DNA from: Pseudomonadota bacterium
Lineage (GTDB): Bacteria; Pseudomonadota; Alphaproteobacteria; Acetobacterales; Acetobacteraceae
NCBI GenBank assembly: GCA_021805485.1
Contig: JAJZFF010000178.1
Location: 1 to 13,642, forward strand
DNA length: 13,642 nucleotides
Direction: 5' to 3'
In this document: positions 1-7,857 of the stretch, piece after piece
How positions within the stretch are numbered: position 1 is the first letter of the stretch
Layout of the letters: every line of letters begins with the position of its first letter
Translations under genes and position numbers: made by a program
Notes under the pieces: model-generated
Told to the model about the DNA's origin: nothing
The model's database searches: none
What the model saw: the letters and a program-made list of their open reading frames with translations, nothing else

Positions 1-496
1 CGATACTCAGCGCGGCGCCGATCGCGGCCGGATCCAGGGTGTAGAAATGCCGCCCCGGCGCATCGTCGCGCGGGCTGAGCCAGCCCGGGTGCTCGGCCGG
101 GCGCAGGAAGCCGGTGAGGCGGACATCCGCGCCCGGCGGCGGCACCCCGCCCCCCAGCACCCAGCCCTCTGGCGCCCACCCGAGATCGACCAGGAGCGGC
201 GCCGCCGACCCGCGCTCCAGCACCGCCAGCACCTGCGCGCCCATGCGCCCCTCGCGCACCTCGGCGCCGTAGCGGGCGGCGAGGTCGGTGCGCAGCCGGC
301 CGGCGGCGGCGACGCGCTGGAACGGATCGGGCCGGCCCGCCTCCGCCAGCGGCACCGGCGGCCGGACCGCGGCGGCCTCGATCTCGGCCAGCAGCGCCTG
401 CTTCCAGGCCAGGCGATGCAGCTGCCAGACGCCGAGGCCGATCAGCGTGGCGAACATCGCGAGGCTCATCAGCCCGGGCCAGAGGAGCCGGCGCAT
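1..496 (-). CDS. SURF1 family cytochrome oxidase assembly protein (N-terminal part, runs off left edge)
   Basis: SURF1 proteins are inner-membrane factors that help deliver heme a to subunit I of cytochrome c oxidase. The gene continues beyond position 1, so 165 codons are visible. The first transmembrane segment lies at about residues 5-23 (LWPGLMSLAMFATLIGLGVW), directly followed by the family hallmark GVWQLHRLAWK. Further downstream come the SURF1-like stretches RVAAAGRL, LLVDLGWAPEGW and GRHFYTLDPAAIG. The second membrane segment and C-terminus are outside the window. An ATG at 496 is used; a GTG directly before it (499) is an alternative. The gene starts 10 bases after the DUF983 stop, so it is probably translated from the same oxidase transcript. 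The family call rests on hallmark residues and on the location at the end of a ctaCDBE cluster, where SURF1 is commonly found. Confidence 0.9.
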   Translation of the reverse strand, partial: MRRLLWPGLMSLAMFATLIGLGVWQLHRLAWKQALLAEIEAAAVRPPVPLAEAGRPDPFQRVAAAGRLRTDLAARYGAEVREGRMGAQVLAVLERGSAAPLLVDLGWAPEGWVLGGGVPPPGADVRLTGFLRPAEHPGWLSPRDDAPGRHFYTLDPAAIGAALSI

Positions 497-506
497 CACG
501 CGGCCG

Positions 507-866
507 TCAGAGCCCCATCTCGGAGGCGCGATGGCGGAATTGCAGCGCGACGAGCGCCGCCTTGATCGGGCGCAGCAGCGCGATGGCGGCGGGGAAGGTG
601 ACGAGCGGCCAGAGGATGGCGTGCACCCAGAGCGGCGGCGCGAAGGTGAACTCGACCCAGAAGGCCAGGCCGACGACGACGGCGCCGAGCAGCAGCGTCA
701 CCGCCACCGCCGGGCCGTCCCCCGCGTCATGGGCGCGGAGATCGAGCCCGCAGACCGGGCAGGCTTCGCGGATCGTCAGCACGCCGTCGAAGATCCGCCC
801 CTCGCCGCAGCGCGGGCAGCGCCCGAGCAGCGCCGCCCGCAGCACGGAGATGGCAGGCTCGGCCAT
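507..866 (-). CDS. DUF983 membrane protein of the oxidase cluster
   Basis: A 119-residue protein of the DUF983 family, regularly encoded between subunit III and SURF1 in alphaproteobacterial oxidase operons; its exact role is not established. The N-terminus carries two CxxC pairs (C17/C20 and C36/C39, in RCPRCGEGRIF and CPVCGLDL) that look like a small zinc ribbon. The conserved DAGDGPAV motif follows, then two hydrophobic segments (about 54-74 and 80-100) that should span the inner membrane. It begins 19 bases after the ctaE stop and ends 10 bases before SURF1, which implies cotranscription. A role in metal handling or assembly of the oxidase is an inference from the zinc-ribbon-like cysteines and the neighbours only. 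Confidence 0.9.
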   Translation of the reverse strand: MAEPAISVLRAALLGRCPRCGEGRIFDGVLTIREACPVCGLDLRAHDAGDGPAVAVTLLLGAVVVGLAFWVEFTFAPPLWVHAILWPLVTFPAAIALLRPIKAALVALQFRHRASEMGL

Positions 867-885
867 TCAGGCCCGCCTGCCCGTC

Positions 886-1740
886 TCAGCCGGCCGTGAC
901 CGGGCCGGCGCCCCACCAGTAGATGCAGGAGAAGAGGAACAGCCACACGACATCGACGAAGTGCCAGTACCAGGCGGCCGCCTCGAAGCCGAAATGCCGC
1001 TCCGGCGTGAACTGCCCGGCGCGGGCGCGGAAGAAGCAGACGATGAGGAACAGCGTGCCGACGATGACATGGAAGCCGTGGAAGCCGGTGGCGAGGAAGA
1101 ACACCGAGGGATAGATGCTGCCGCCGAAATGGAACGGCGAATGGGCGTATTCGTTCGCCTGCAGCGCGGTGAAGCAGATGCCGAGCAGCACGGTGAGGCC
1201 GAGGCCGCGGACCAGCCCGGAGCGGTTGCCGACCAGCAGCGAGTGGTGCGCCCAGGTGACCGTGGTGCCGGACAGCAGCAGGATCATGGTGTTGAGGAAC
1301 GGTACCGCGAAGGGCGCGATGGTGACGATCCCCTCCGGCGGCCAGACCAGCGCCTTGGCGCCGGAGACGTGCTCGGGGAACAGCGCGAAGTTGAAATAGG
1401 CCCAGAAGAAGGCGACGAAGAACATCACCTCGCTGGAGATGAACAGCAGCATGCCGTAGCGCAGGCCGAGCCGGACCACCGGGGAATGCAGCCCCGGCGT
1501 GCGGCTCTCCTTCAGCACGTCCCGCCACCACATGAACATCGTCGCCAGCACGATCGCGAGGCCGATCGCCAGCATCGTGTAATTCTTGTAGTGCGCGACG
1601 AAGATGATGCCGAGCACGGTGAACAAACCGCCGACCGCGCCGACGATCGGCCACGGGCTCGGATCCACCAGATGGTAGGGCTGCTTCAGCCCCGAACTCA
1701 TCGCCGGCGCCTGGTCATGGGTGTCGCTGATGCTGCTCAT
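886..1740 (-). CDS. ctaE: Cytochrome c oxidase subunit III
   Basis: Subunit III of the aa3-type cytochrome c oxidase, an inner-membrane protein that stabilises the catalytic core and helps oxygen and proton uptake. At 284 residues with seven predicted membrane segments it has the usual length of alphaproteobacterial CoxC. Diagnostic stretches include PYHLVDPSPWPI near the N-terminus, SSEVMFFVAFFWAYF with the conserved membrane glutamate at about residue 104, TVTWAHHSLL, and the C-terminal FEAAAWYWHFVDVVWLFLF. The start at 1740 is preceded only by a weak GGAA-type ribosome site. Unlike the other members of the cluster it is separated from its upstream neighbour by 122 bp rather than a few bases. 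That gap holds two hairpins and no gene, although ctaG is often found there. Confidence 0.97.
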   Translation of the reverse strand: MSSISDTHDQAPAMSSGLKQPYHLVDPSPWPIVGAVGGLFTVLGIIFVAHYKNYTMLAIGLAIVLATMFMWWRDVLKESRTPGLHSPVVRLGLRYGMLLFISSEVMFFVAFFWAYFNFALFPEHVSGAKALVWPPEGIVTIAPFAVPFLNTMILLLSGTTVTWAHHSLLVGNRSGLVRGLGLTVLLGICFTALQANEYAHSPFHFGGSIYPSVFFLATGFHGFHVIVGTLFLIVCFFRARAGQFTPERHFGFEAAAWYWHFVDVVWLFLFSCIYWWGAGPVTAG

Positions 1741-1770
1741 GCCGTTTCCGTTCCATTCAACTCCGAGACC

Positions 1771-1787
1771 CGCCCCGGTTGGGGGCG
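1771..1787. repeat. GC-rich hairpin upstream of ctaE
   Basis: Perfect inverted repeat CGCCCC-GGTTG-GGGGCG with a 5-base loop, 31 bases before the ctaE start codon. There is no T-tract next to it, so termination is not indicated; it may fold in the ctaE leader. It lies 18 bp from a second hairpin at 1806-1821. Confidence 0.5.
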
Positions 1788-1797
1788 CATCATGATC

Positions 1798-1821
1798 AAA
1801 ACCAAGCCCCGTTCAAGGGGC
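1798..1821 (-). terminator. Possible weak intrinsic terminator or attenuator between coxF and ctaE
   Basis: Read on the minus strand this is GCCCC-TTGAAC-GGGGC followed by TTGGTTTT. It is a 5-bp GC stem with a 6-base loop and a T-rich tail, placed 41 bases after the coxF stop and 65 bases before ctaE. The short stem and interrupted T-run make it weak at best. It could reduce read-through from ctaCDB-coxF into ctaE-DUF983-SURF1. The sequence is seen directly; the function is inferred. Confidence 0.4.
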
Positions 1822-1838
1822 GCCGACGCCGGCCTCAA

Positions 1839-1885
1839 AGCTTCAACCCCTGTGCCCGAGCTTCAACCCCTGTGCCCGAGCTTCA
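1839..1885. repeat. 20-bp tandem duplication covering the coxF 3' end
   Basis: On the minus strand the unit TGAAGCTCGGGCACAGGGGT occurs twice in perfect tandem (1885-1866 and 1865-1846), followed by the first seven bases of a third copy (1845-1839). The first copy encodes the last residues of the CoxF-like protein (KLGHRG). The TGA that begins the second copy is its stop codon, so the duplication leaves the reading frame closed. It looks like replication slippage or the scar of a deletion at the coxF/ctaE junction. Confidence 0.9.
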
Positions 1886-2015
1886 CCAGGGTCATGGCGT
1901 AGAACAGCACCGACAGCCCGATCAGCACGGCGAGCAGTGCCCAGTTGCGCCCGCGCCGCCGGCGGGCGGCAATGGCGGCAGCCGATTCGGCTGTTTCCGG
2001 CGTGCGCCCGCTCAT
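1863..2015 (-). CDS. CoxF-like small membrane protein of the oxidase cluster
   Basis: A 50-residue open reading frame that is easily missed because of its size. It has a charged, probably cytoplasmic N-terminus with a basic cluster (ARRRRGRN, residues 17-24), then one hydrophobic segment at about 26-43 ([18 protein letters not shown]) and a short KLGHRG tail. This layout matches the small protein, often called CoxF or 'cytochrome oxidase small assembly protein', encoded after ctaB in many proteobacterial oxidase operons; its biochemical role is not settled. The ATG overlaps the ctaB stop in a 4-base ATGA junction, a strong sign of translational coupling and of a real gene. The last 20 bases are tandemly duplicated just beyond the stop. 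The name rests on position, size and topology rather than on a sequence motif. Confidence 0.8.
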   Translation of the reverse strand: MSGRTPETAESAAAIAARRRRGRNWALLAVLIGLSVLFYAMTLVKLGHRG

Positions 2016-3004
2016 CCGGCCCATCCGCCCAGGCGGTCGGCCACGAGGGCGGCGAAGATCAGGAACAGATAGAGGATCGAGAAGCGGAACGCGGCCTTCG
2101 CCGGCGCGTCGCCGGTCCGGCTGACGCCGCGCTCATCCTGCCGGTCGCGCAGCACGCGCCAGGCGCTGAACAGGAAGAAGCCGCCGAGCACCGCGGCCGA
2201 GGCGCCGTAGATCGCGCCGGCGCGGCCGAGCGCCCAGGGCAGCAGCGACAGCGGCACCAGCACCAGCGTGTAGAGCATCACCTGCCGCCGCGTCTCCCGC
2301 GCGCCGGCGACCACCGGCAGCATCGGCACGCCGGCGCGGGCGTAGTCGGCATGGGCGAAGAGCGACAGCGACCAGAAATGCGGCGGGGTCCAGACGAAGA
2401 TGAGCGCGAACATCAGCAGCGGCAGCAGATCCACCGACCCGGTCACCGCCGCCCAGCCGATCACCGGGGGAAAGGCGCCGGCGGCGCCGCCGATGACGAT
2501 GTTCTGCGGCGTCCGCCGCTTCAGCCACATCGTGTAGACGAAGACATAGAACGCGATCGAGAGCGCCAGCACGGAGGCGGCGACCGCATTGGTCGCCAGC
2601 CCCATCAGCATCACCGAGGCGACGGAGAGCGTGACGCCGAAGCCGAGCGCCGCCTCCGGCGCGATGCGCCCGGCCGGCACCGGCCGGCGCGCGGTGCGGC
2701 GCATCAGTGCATCGATATCGCGGTCGTACCACATGTTGATCGCGCCGGCCGCCCCGGCGCCGACCGCGATGGCGAGGATCGCCGCCAGCGCCAGGACCGG
2801 GTTCAGCGACCCCGGCGCGAGCAGCAGCCCGACCAGCCCGGTGAAGACGACGAGCGACATCACCCGCGGCTTCAGCAGGGCGAACCAATCGGCCGCACTC
2901 GATTCGCCGAGCGCGGCCGGATCGGCGAAGACCCCTTCCGGAGCGGTGACCGACCGGGAGACACCCATCCCCCGGTCGGCGATCAGCGCAGACGAGTCGC
3001 TCAT
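2012..3004 (-). CDS. ctaB: Protoheme IX farnesyltransferase (heme O synthase)
   Basis: Adds a farnesyl group to protoheme IX to make heme O, the precursor of the heme a needed by subunit I; an integral inner-membrane UbiA-superfamily prenyltransferase. The first aspartate-rich motif is NMWYDRDID (N90, D94, D98), followed by [14 protein letters not shown], both typical of CtaB. The preceding [20 protein letters not shown] is the family's first membrane segment, and about nine hydrophobic segments follow. The start at 3004 is preferred over an upstream in-frame ATG at 3043: it is preceded by AGGGA at good spacing, and the upstream start would overlap ctaD by 32 bases. The ctaD stop TAG overlaps this ribosome site, indicating coupling. 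The product is 330 residues. The 3' end overlaps coxF by four bases. Confidence 0.96.
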   Translation of the reverse strand: MSDSSALIADRGMGVSRSVTAPEGVFADPAALGESSAADWFALLKPRVMSLVVFTGLVGLLLAPGSLNPVLALAAILAIAVGAGAAGAINMWYDRDIDALMRRTARRPVPAGRIAPEAALGFGVTLSVASVMLMGLATNAVAASVLALSIAFYVFVYTMWLKRRTPQNIVIGGAAGAFPPVIGWAAVTGSVDLLPLLMFALIFVWTPPHFWSLSLFAHADYARAGVPMLPVVAGARETRRQVMLYTLVLVPLSLLPWALGRAGAIYGASAAVLGGFFLFSAWRVLRDRQDERGVSRTGDAPAKAAFRFSILYLFLIFAALVADRLGGWAG

Positions 3005-3011
3005 CAGATCC

Positions 3012-4694
<1,683 letters not shown>

Positions 4695-4740
4695 TCATAT
4701 CAGACGATCAAACTCAGAGCGGAATACTTAAAGCGGCGTC

Positions 4741-5607
4741 TCAGGGCTGCAACTGCGCGAGCCGCGCGCGCGCGCCGGCCGGCTGGAGCTGCGAGTTCTG
4801 CTGCGCCTTGGCCTTCTTCGCCCACTCCGCGAACTCCGCCTCCGGCACCGCCTTGATGGCGATCGGCATGATGCTGTGGCCGGTGCCGCAGATCTGGTTG
4901 CACTCGCCATAATAGGTGCCGGGCTTGTCGATCCGCACCCAGGTCTCGATCGTCCGCCCGGGAATGGCGTAGCGCTGCACGCCGAGGCTCGGGATGAAGA
5001 AGCTGTGGATCACGTCGCTGCTCGTGGCCAGGATGCGGATATCCTTGCCCACCGGCAGCACCGCCGGCGCGTCCACATCCAGCAGCCGGAGCTGGCCGGG
5101 CTTGAGGTCGTCGTCGGAGACGACATGGCTGTCGAAATCGAGCCCGCCCTGATCGGGGTAGCTATACTGCCAGTACCACTGGTGCGCGGTGACCTTCAGC
5201 GTCAGCGCCGGGTCGTGCGTGCGGTCCTCGAAATAGACCAGGCGGAACGAGGGGATGGCGATGATCACCAGGATCAGCACCGGGAGCACCGTCCACAGCA
5301 CCTCGATCAGCGTGTTGTGGCTGTTGCGCGAGGGCACCGGGTTGCGCTTGGCGCTGTAGCGGTAGAGCACCCAGCCGAGCAGCCCGGCCACGAAGATGGT
5401 GATCAGGGTGATGATCACCAGCACGAAATCATGCAGCGCGATGATCTCGCGCTTCACCGGGCTGAAGCCCGGCTGCATGCCGATCTCCCATGGGGTCGGC
5501 GACTGCGCGAACGCGGCGTGCGCGCCGGCCAGGAGCATCACGACGGGTGCGAGCACCATCATGACGGGGAAGAGAAGTGCGGCAGGGCGCCGCGCCAGAA
5601 GATTCAT
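4741..5607 (-). CDS. ctaC: Cytochrome c oxidase subunit II (CuA subunit)
   Basis: Accepts electrons from cytochrome c at its binuclear CuA centre and passes them to subunit I. The 288-residue protein has an N-terminal signal sequence ending near AHAAFA (residues 29-34), two membrane helices (about 60-82 and 104-122) and a periplasmic cupredoxin domain. CuA ligands are H201, C236, C240, H244 and M247. The aromatic patch QWYWQYSYP (143-151) is the usual electron entry region. The motif reads CNQICGTGHSIM: the residue between the cysteines that is glutamate in the Paracoccus enzyme, contributing to the Mg/Mn site, is glutamine (Q238) here. It is the first gene of the oxidase cluster. The 120 bp upstream hold an inverted repeat but no convincing promoter. 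Confidence 0.97.
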   Translation of the reverse strand: MNLLARRPAALLFPVMMVLAPVVMLLAGAHAAFAQSPTPWEIGMQPGFSPVKREIIALHDFVLVIITLITIFVAGLLGWVLYRYSAKRNPVPSRNSHNTLIEVLWTVLPVLILVIIAIPSFRLVYFEDRTHDPALTLKVTAHQWYWQYSYPDQGGLDFDSHVVSDDDLKPGQLRLLDVDAPAVLPVGKDIRILATSSDVIHSFFIPSLGVQRYAIPGRTIETWVRIDKPGTYYGECNQICGTGHSIMPIAIKAVPEAEFAEWAKKAKAQQNSQLQPAGARARLAQLQP

Positions 5608-5664
5608 CGGCCGTCCATCCCGGGTTCGAGGCGCCGGGCCATCTCCCCCCCGGCAGCAGAGTGT

Positions 5665-5690
5665 CTGGGCTAGCCGACAAGCCGGCCCAG
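5665..5690. repeat. Inverted repeat in the ctaC upstream region
   Basis: CTGGGC and GCCCAG are separated by 14 bases, between the pmtA-like gene stop (5728) and the ctaC start (5607). It has no T-tract, so an intrinsic terminator is not supported. It could be an operator or a leader hairpin; no factor can be named. Confidence 0.4.
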
Positions 5691-5727
5691 ATCAAGAGAC
5701 CACGCCATCAGTCCGCCGCGCCCGGCA

Positions 5728-6387
5728 TCAGTTCGGCAGGCGGATCAAAGTGAAGAGCCCGAACGGCGCCATCGCGCGCTGCTCCGCCTGGGCGCGTTCC
5801 TCCGGGCCGAGCAGGGCCTCGATGAGGAAGTCCGGGTGCCAGCCGAGCGCGCGCGAGGCCGGCGCCAGGGCCCGCTCCACCCACCAGCGCGGCCCGCGCT
5901 CGGCGGCGAAGTGGTTGATGAAGAGCAAGGTCCCGCCCGGGCGCACGACGCGGCGCATCTCCGCCAGGAGCCGGCGCGGATGCGGCACCACGGAGGCTAC
6001 GAACATCGCCACCGCGATATCGAACGAGGCGTCCGCGAAGTTGGTCGCCTCGGCGTCCATCTCCAGCAGCGCCTCCACCTGCCCCAGCCGCAGCGCCGCC
6101 GTGCGCGCCCGCGCCTGGGCCAGCATCTCGCCGGAGAGATCGATGCCGGTGACCCGCTTGCCCGGGGCGTAACGCGGCAGCGACAGCCCGGTGCCCACCC
6201 CCACTTCGAGCACGCGCTCGCCGGGCAGGCGGTTGATCTCGGCCACGGTCTTGCGCCGCGCCCGCGCAGTGATGCTGCCGAAGGAGGCATCGTAGATGCG
6301 CGCCCAGCGGCGATAGGCGGCGCGGACATCGTCGGCGTCGAGCGCGGCGCGTGGGGCGATCGGGCGCGTGGACAGAGCGTCGCTCAT
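5728..6387 (-). CDS. PmtA-like SAM-dependent phospholipid N-methyltransferase
   Basis: Class I SAM-dependent methyltransferase of 219 residues. Motif I is VLEVGVGTGLSLP, followed by VTGIDLSGEML for the ribose-binding acidic residue. The wider pattern resembles Rhodobacter-type PmtA: RRWARIYDASFG near the N-terminus, FINHFAAERGPRWW, and a C-terminal LGWHPDFLIEALL. PmtA methylates phosphatidylethanolamine stepwise to phosphatidylcholine at the inner membrane. Substrate assignment is therefore likely but rests on motif memory, and a UbiE/COQ5-type relative acting on another substrate is possible. The ATG at 6387 is chosen because AGGAGG (6403-6398) lies 10 bases upstream. A GTG at 6423 would add 12 residues but has no such site. 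It follows the EamA transporter gene closely and is probably cotranscribed with it. Confidence 0.8.
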   Translation of the reverse strand: MSDALSTRPIAPRAALDADDVRAAYRRWARIYDASFGSITARARRKTVAEINRLPGERVLEVGVGTGLSLPRYAPGKRVTGIDLSGEMLAQARARTAALRLGQVEALLEMDAEATNFADASFDIAVAMFVASVVPHPRRLLAEMRRVVRPGGTLLFINHFAAERGPRWWVERALAPASRALGWHPDFLIEALLGPEERAQAEQRAMAPFGLFTLIRLPN

Positions 6388-6397
6388 CCGACTTGGT

Positions 6398-6403
6398 CCT
6401 CCT
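6398..6403 (-). promoter_or_regulatory. Ribosome binding site deciding the start of the PmtA-like gene
   Basis: Perfect AGGAGG on the minus strand, 10 bases before the ATG at 6387. It supports this start over the upstream GTG at 6423. Confidence 0.75.
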
Positions 6404-6427
6404 GGCGATGGGCTCGCCGGCACAATG

Positions 6428-7336
6428 TCATCCCCGTTGCTCCCCCGCCGTGGGCGGAGGCTTTCCGGAGGCGAACGCGAGCAGGCCGGCGGCGGCGATT
6501 ACCACGGCGCCGGTGGCAGTGTAACCATCCAGTCTTTCGCCGAACAGGGCCAGACCACTGAGGCTGGCCCAGATCATCTGCGAATAGCTGAGCGGCGCCA
6601 GCAGGCTGGCCGGCGCCCGCTCGAACGCCAGCACCAGCAGGAAATGGCTGACCCCGCCCAGCACCCCGACCAGCCCCAGCAGCAGCCACTCGGACCGGAC
6701 CGGCGGCGTCCAGACCAGCGGCACCAGCACCGAGGTGACGATCGCCGGCCACAGCCCGGTCTGCAGGATGGTCGTCGGCGAGGTGTCGACCCCCGCCAGC
6801 CGGCGGGTGAGCAACTGATAGACGGCATAGACCGCGGCCGAGCCGAGGGCGAGGAACGCCGCCGGCGGCAGGCCGGAGACGCCCGGGCGCAGCACGATCA
6901 CCACCCCGCCGAGCCCGACCGCCACCGCCGCCCAGCGCCGGCGGCCGACCGCCTCCCTCAGCCACGCCGCCGCCAGCCCCACCGTCAGCAGCGGCGCGGT
7001 GAAATTGATCGCCGTCACCGTGGCCAGCGGCGCATGCGCGACCGCGGCCGCGGTGAACAGGTTCGATCCGGCGAGCGCGAAGCTGCGCAGCACCTGCAGG
7101 CGCGGCGCGCGCGGCCACAGCCGCAGCCGCTGGCCGGCGAGCGGCAGGGCCGCGCCCATCACCAAAGTATGGACGGTGAAGCGCGCCCACGTCACCTGCA
7201 GCACCGGCAGATGCGCCACAAGCAGCTTGGTGCACACATCCATCGCCGCGAACAGCAGCACCGCGACCAGATAGAGCGCGATGCCCGCCCGCACGCCACC
7301 CCGCGCGCCTCTCCGCGCGAGCGCATCCCAGGTCAC
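6428..7336 (-). CDS. EamA/DMT family transporter
   Basis: Integral membrane protein of 302 residues with the ten-helix, two-repeat architecture of the drug/metabolite transporter superfamily. Hydrophobic segments run from about residue 17 to 290. Family-typical features are the early AAMDVCTKLL segment, ATVTAINFTAPLLTVGLAAAWLRE ending helix 4 with a conserved glutamate, and the second repeat with APLSYSQMIWASLSGLALFGE. Members export metabolites, amino acids or drugs; the substrate cannot be told from sequence. The start is uncertain: GTG at 7336 gives the longest form but has no clear ribosome site, and another GTG at 7294 would still retain all membrane segments. It lies 49 bp after the cold-shock gene and just before the PmtA-like gene. 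Confidence 0.88.
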   Translation of the reverse strand: MTWDALARRGARGGVRAGIALYLVAVLLFAAMDVCTKLLVAHLPVLQVTWARFTVHTLVMGAALPLAGQRLRLWPRAPRLQVLRSFALAGSNLFTAAAVAHAPLATVTAINFTAPLLTVGLAAAWLREAVGRRRWAAVAVGLGGVVIVLRPGVSGLPPAAFLALGSAAVYAVYQLLTRRLAGVDTSPTTILQTGLWPAIVTSVLVPLVWTPPVRSEWLLLGLVGVLGGVSHFLLVLAFERAPASLLAPLSYSQMIWASLSGLALFGERLDGYTATGAVVIAAAGLLAFASGKPPPTAGEQRG

Positions 7337-7344
7337 GACCAGGC

Positions 7345-7367
7345 CCGCCGGCCGGACGAACCGGCGG
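7345..7367. repeat. Hairpin between the cold-shock gene and the EamA gene
   Basis: CCGCCGG and CCGGCGG are separated by nine bases, 18 bases after the cold-shock protein stop. A GC-rich stem without a T-tract could slow or partly end transcription of the short cold-shock mRNA before the transporter gene. Confidence 0.35.
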
Positions 7368-7385
7368 CGGACCGCGCCGCGGACC

Positions 7386-7595
7386 TCAGTCGGCCTTGGC
7401 CAGATTCACCGCAGCGGCGCGGCCGTTCTGCTGCTGCTCGATATCGAAGCCAACCTTCTGGCCCTCGTTGAGGCTGCGCATGCCGGCGCGCTGAACGGCG
7501 CTGATATGCACGAACACGTCCTTGCCCCCGGTATCCGGCGCAATGAACCCATAGCCCTTGGTCGGATTGAACCACTTCACGGTGCCCTGCGGCAT
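7386..7595 (-). CDS. CspA-family cold-shock protein
   Basis: A 69-residue single cold-shock domain, the standard length of bacterial CspA proteins, which bind single-stranded RNA and DNA and melt mRNA structure. The start [15 protein letters not shown] contains the first strand and the RNP1 motif (KGYGFI), and DVFVHISAV is RNP2, with the usual RNA-stacking aromatics W8, F9, F16, F28 and H30. The C-terminal half [22 protein letters not shown] completes the beta barrel. The paralogue type, and whether it is cold-inducible, cannot be told from the protein alone. A promoter-like pair at 7773-7745 would give an untranslated leader of about 140 nt containing a hairpin, like leaders known to control cold-shock mRNAs. 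Confidence 0.96.
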   Translation of the reverse strand: MPQGTVKWFNPTKGYGFIAPDTGGKDVFVHISAVQRAGMRSLNEGQKVGFDIEQQQNGRAAAVNLAKAD

Positions 7596-7702
7596 CGCCC
7601 CGTCGCCTTTCTGTTGCGGGCGGACCGGTCTCGCGGCCGTTTGCGCCCTTCTGAACGCCAGGCGCGCCGATCACCTCCGCACGCGCCCCTCCCCTTGGCG
7701 CC

Positions 7703-7722
7703 GCATGGACGGGTTTCCATGC
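7703..7722. repeat. Hairpin in the predicted cold-shock mRNA leader
   Basis: GCATGGA and TCCATGC enclose the 6-base loop CGGGTT. If the promoter at 7773-7745 is right, this 7-bp stem forms about 15 nt from the 5' end of the cold-shock transcript. It is also 136 bp beyond the gcrA stop but lacks a T-tract for termination. Confidence 0.55.
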
Positions 7723-7744
7723 CCCGACCCCGCCGCCAAACGGA

Positions 7745-7773
7745 ACGATACGCTGCGATGACAGCCTGTGCAA
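7745..7773 (-). promoter_or_regulatory. Predicted sigma70 promoter of the cold-shock gene
   Basis: On the minus strand, TTGCAC (7773-7768) and TATCGT (7750-7745) are separated by exactly 17 bp. Each box matches four of six consensus bases. A start site about seven bases downstream would leave a leader of about 140 nt before the ATG at 7595. Confidence 0.45.
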
Positions 7774-7857
7774 CGACGGCGTGTGCCGCTCCAACGGAGA
7801 CCGGCACCAGGGGCGTTGGCACCAGGAACGGCGGCGACGGGGCGGGCGGGCCACCGC

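Noticed and set aside
562..1902. A 446-codon plus-strand open frame opposite DUF983 and ctaE.
   Set aside because: Charged, compositionally biased translation without homology features. The opposite strand encodes clear oxidase genes.
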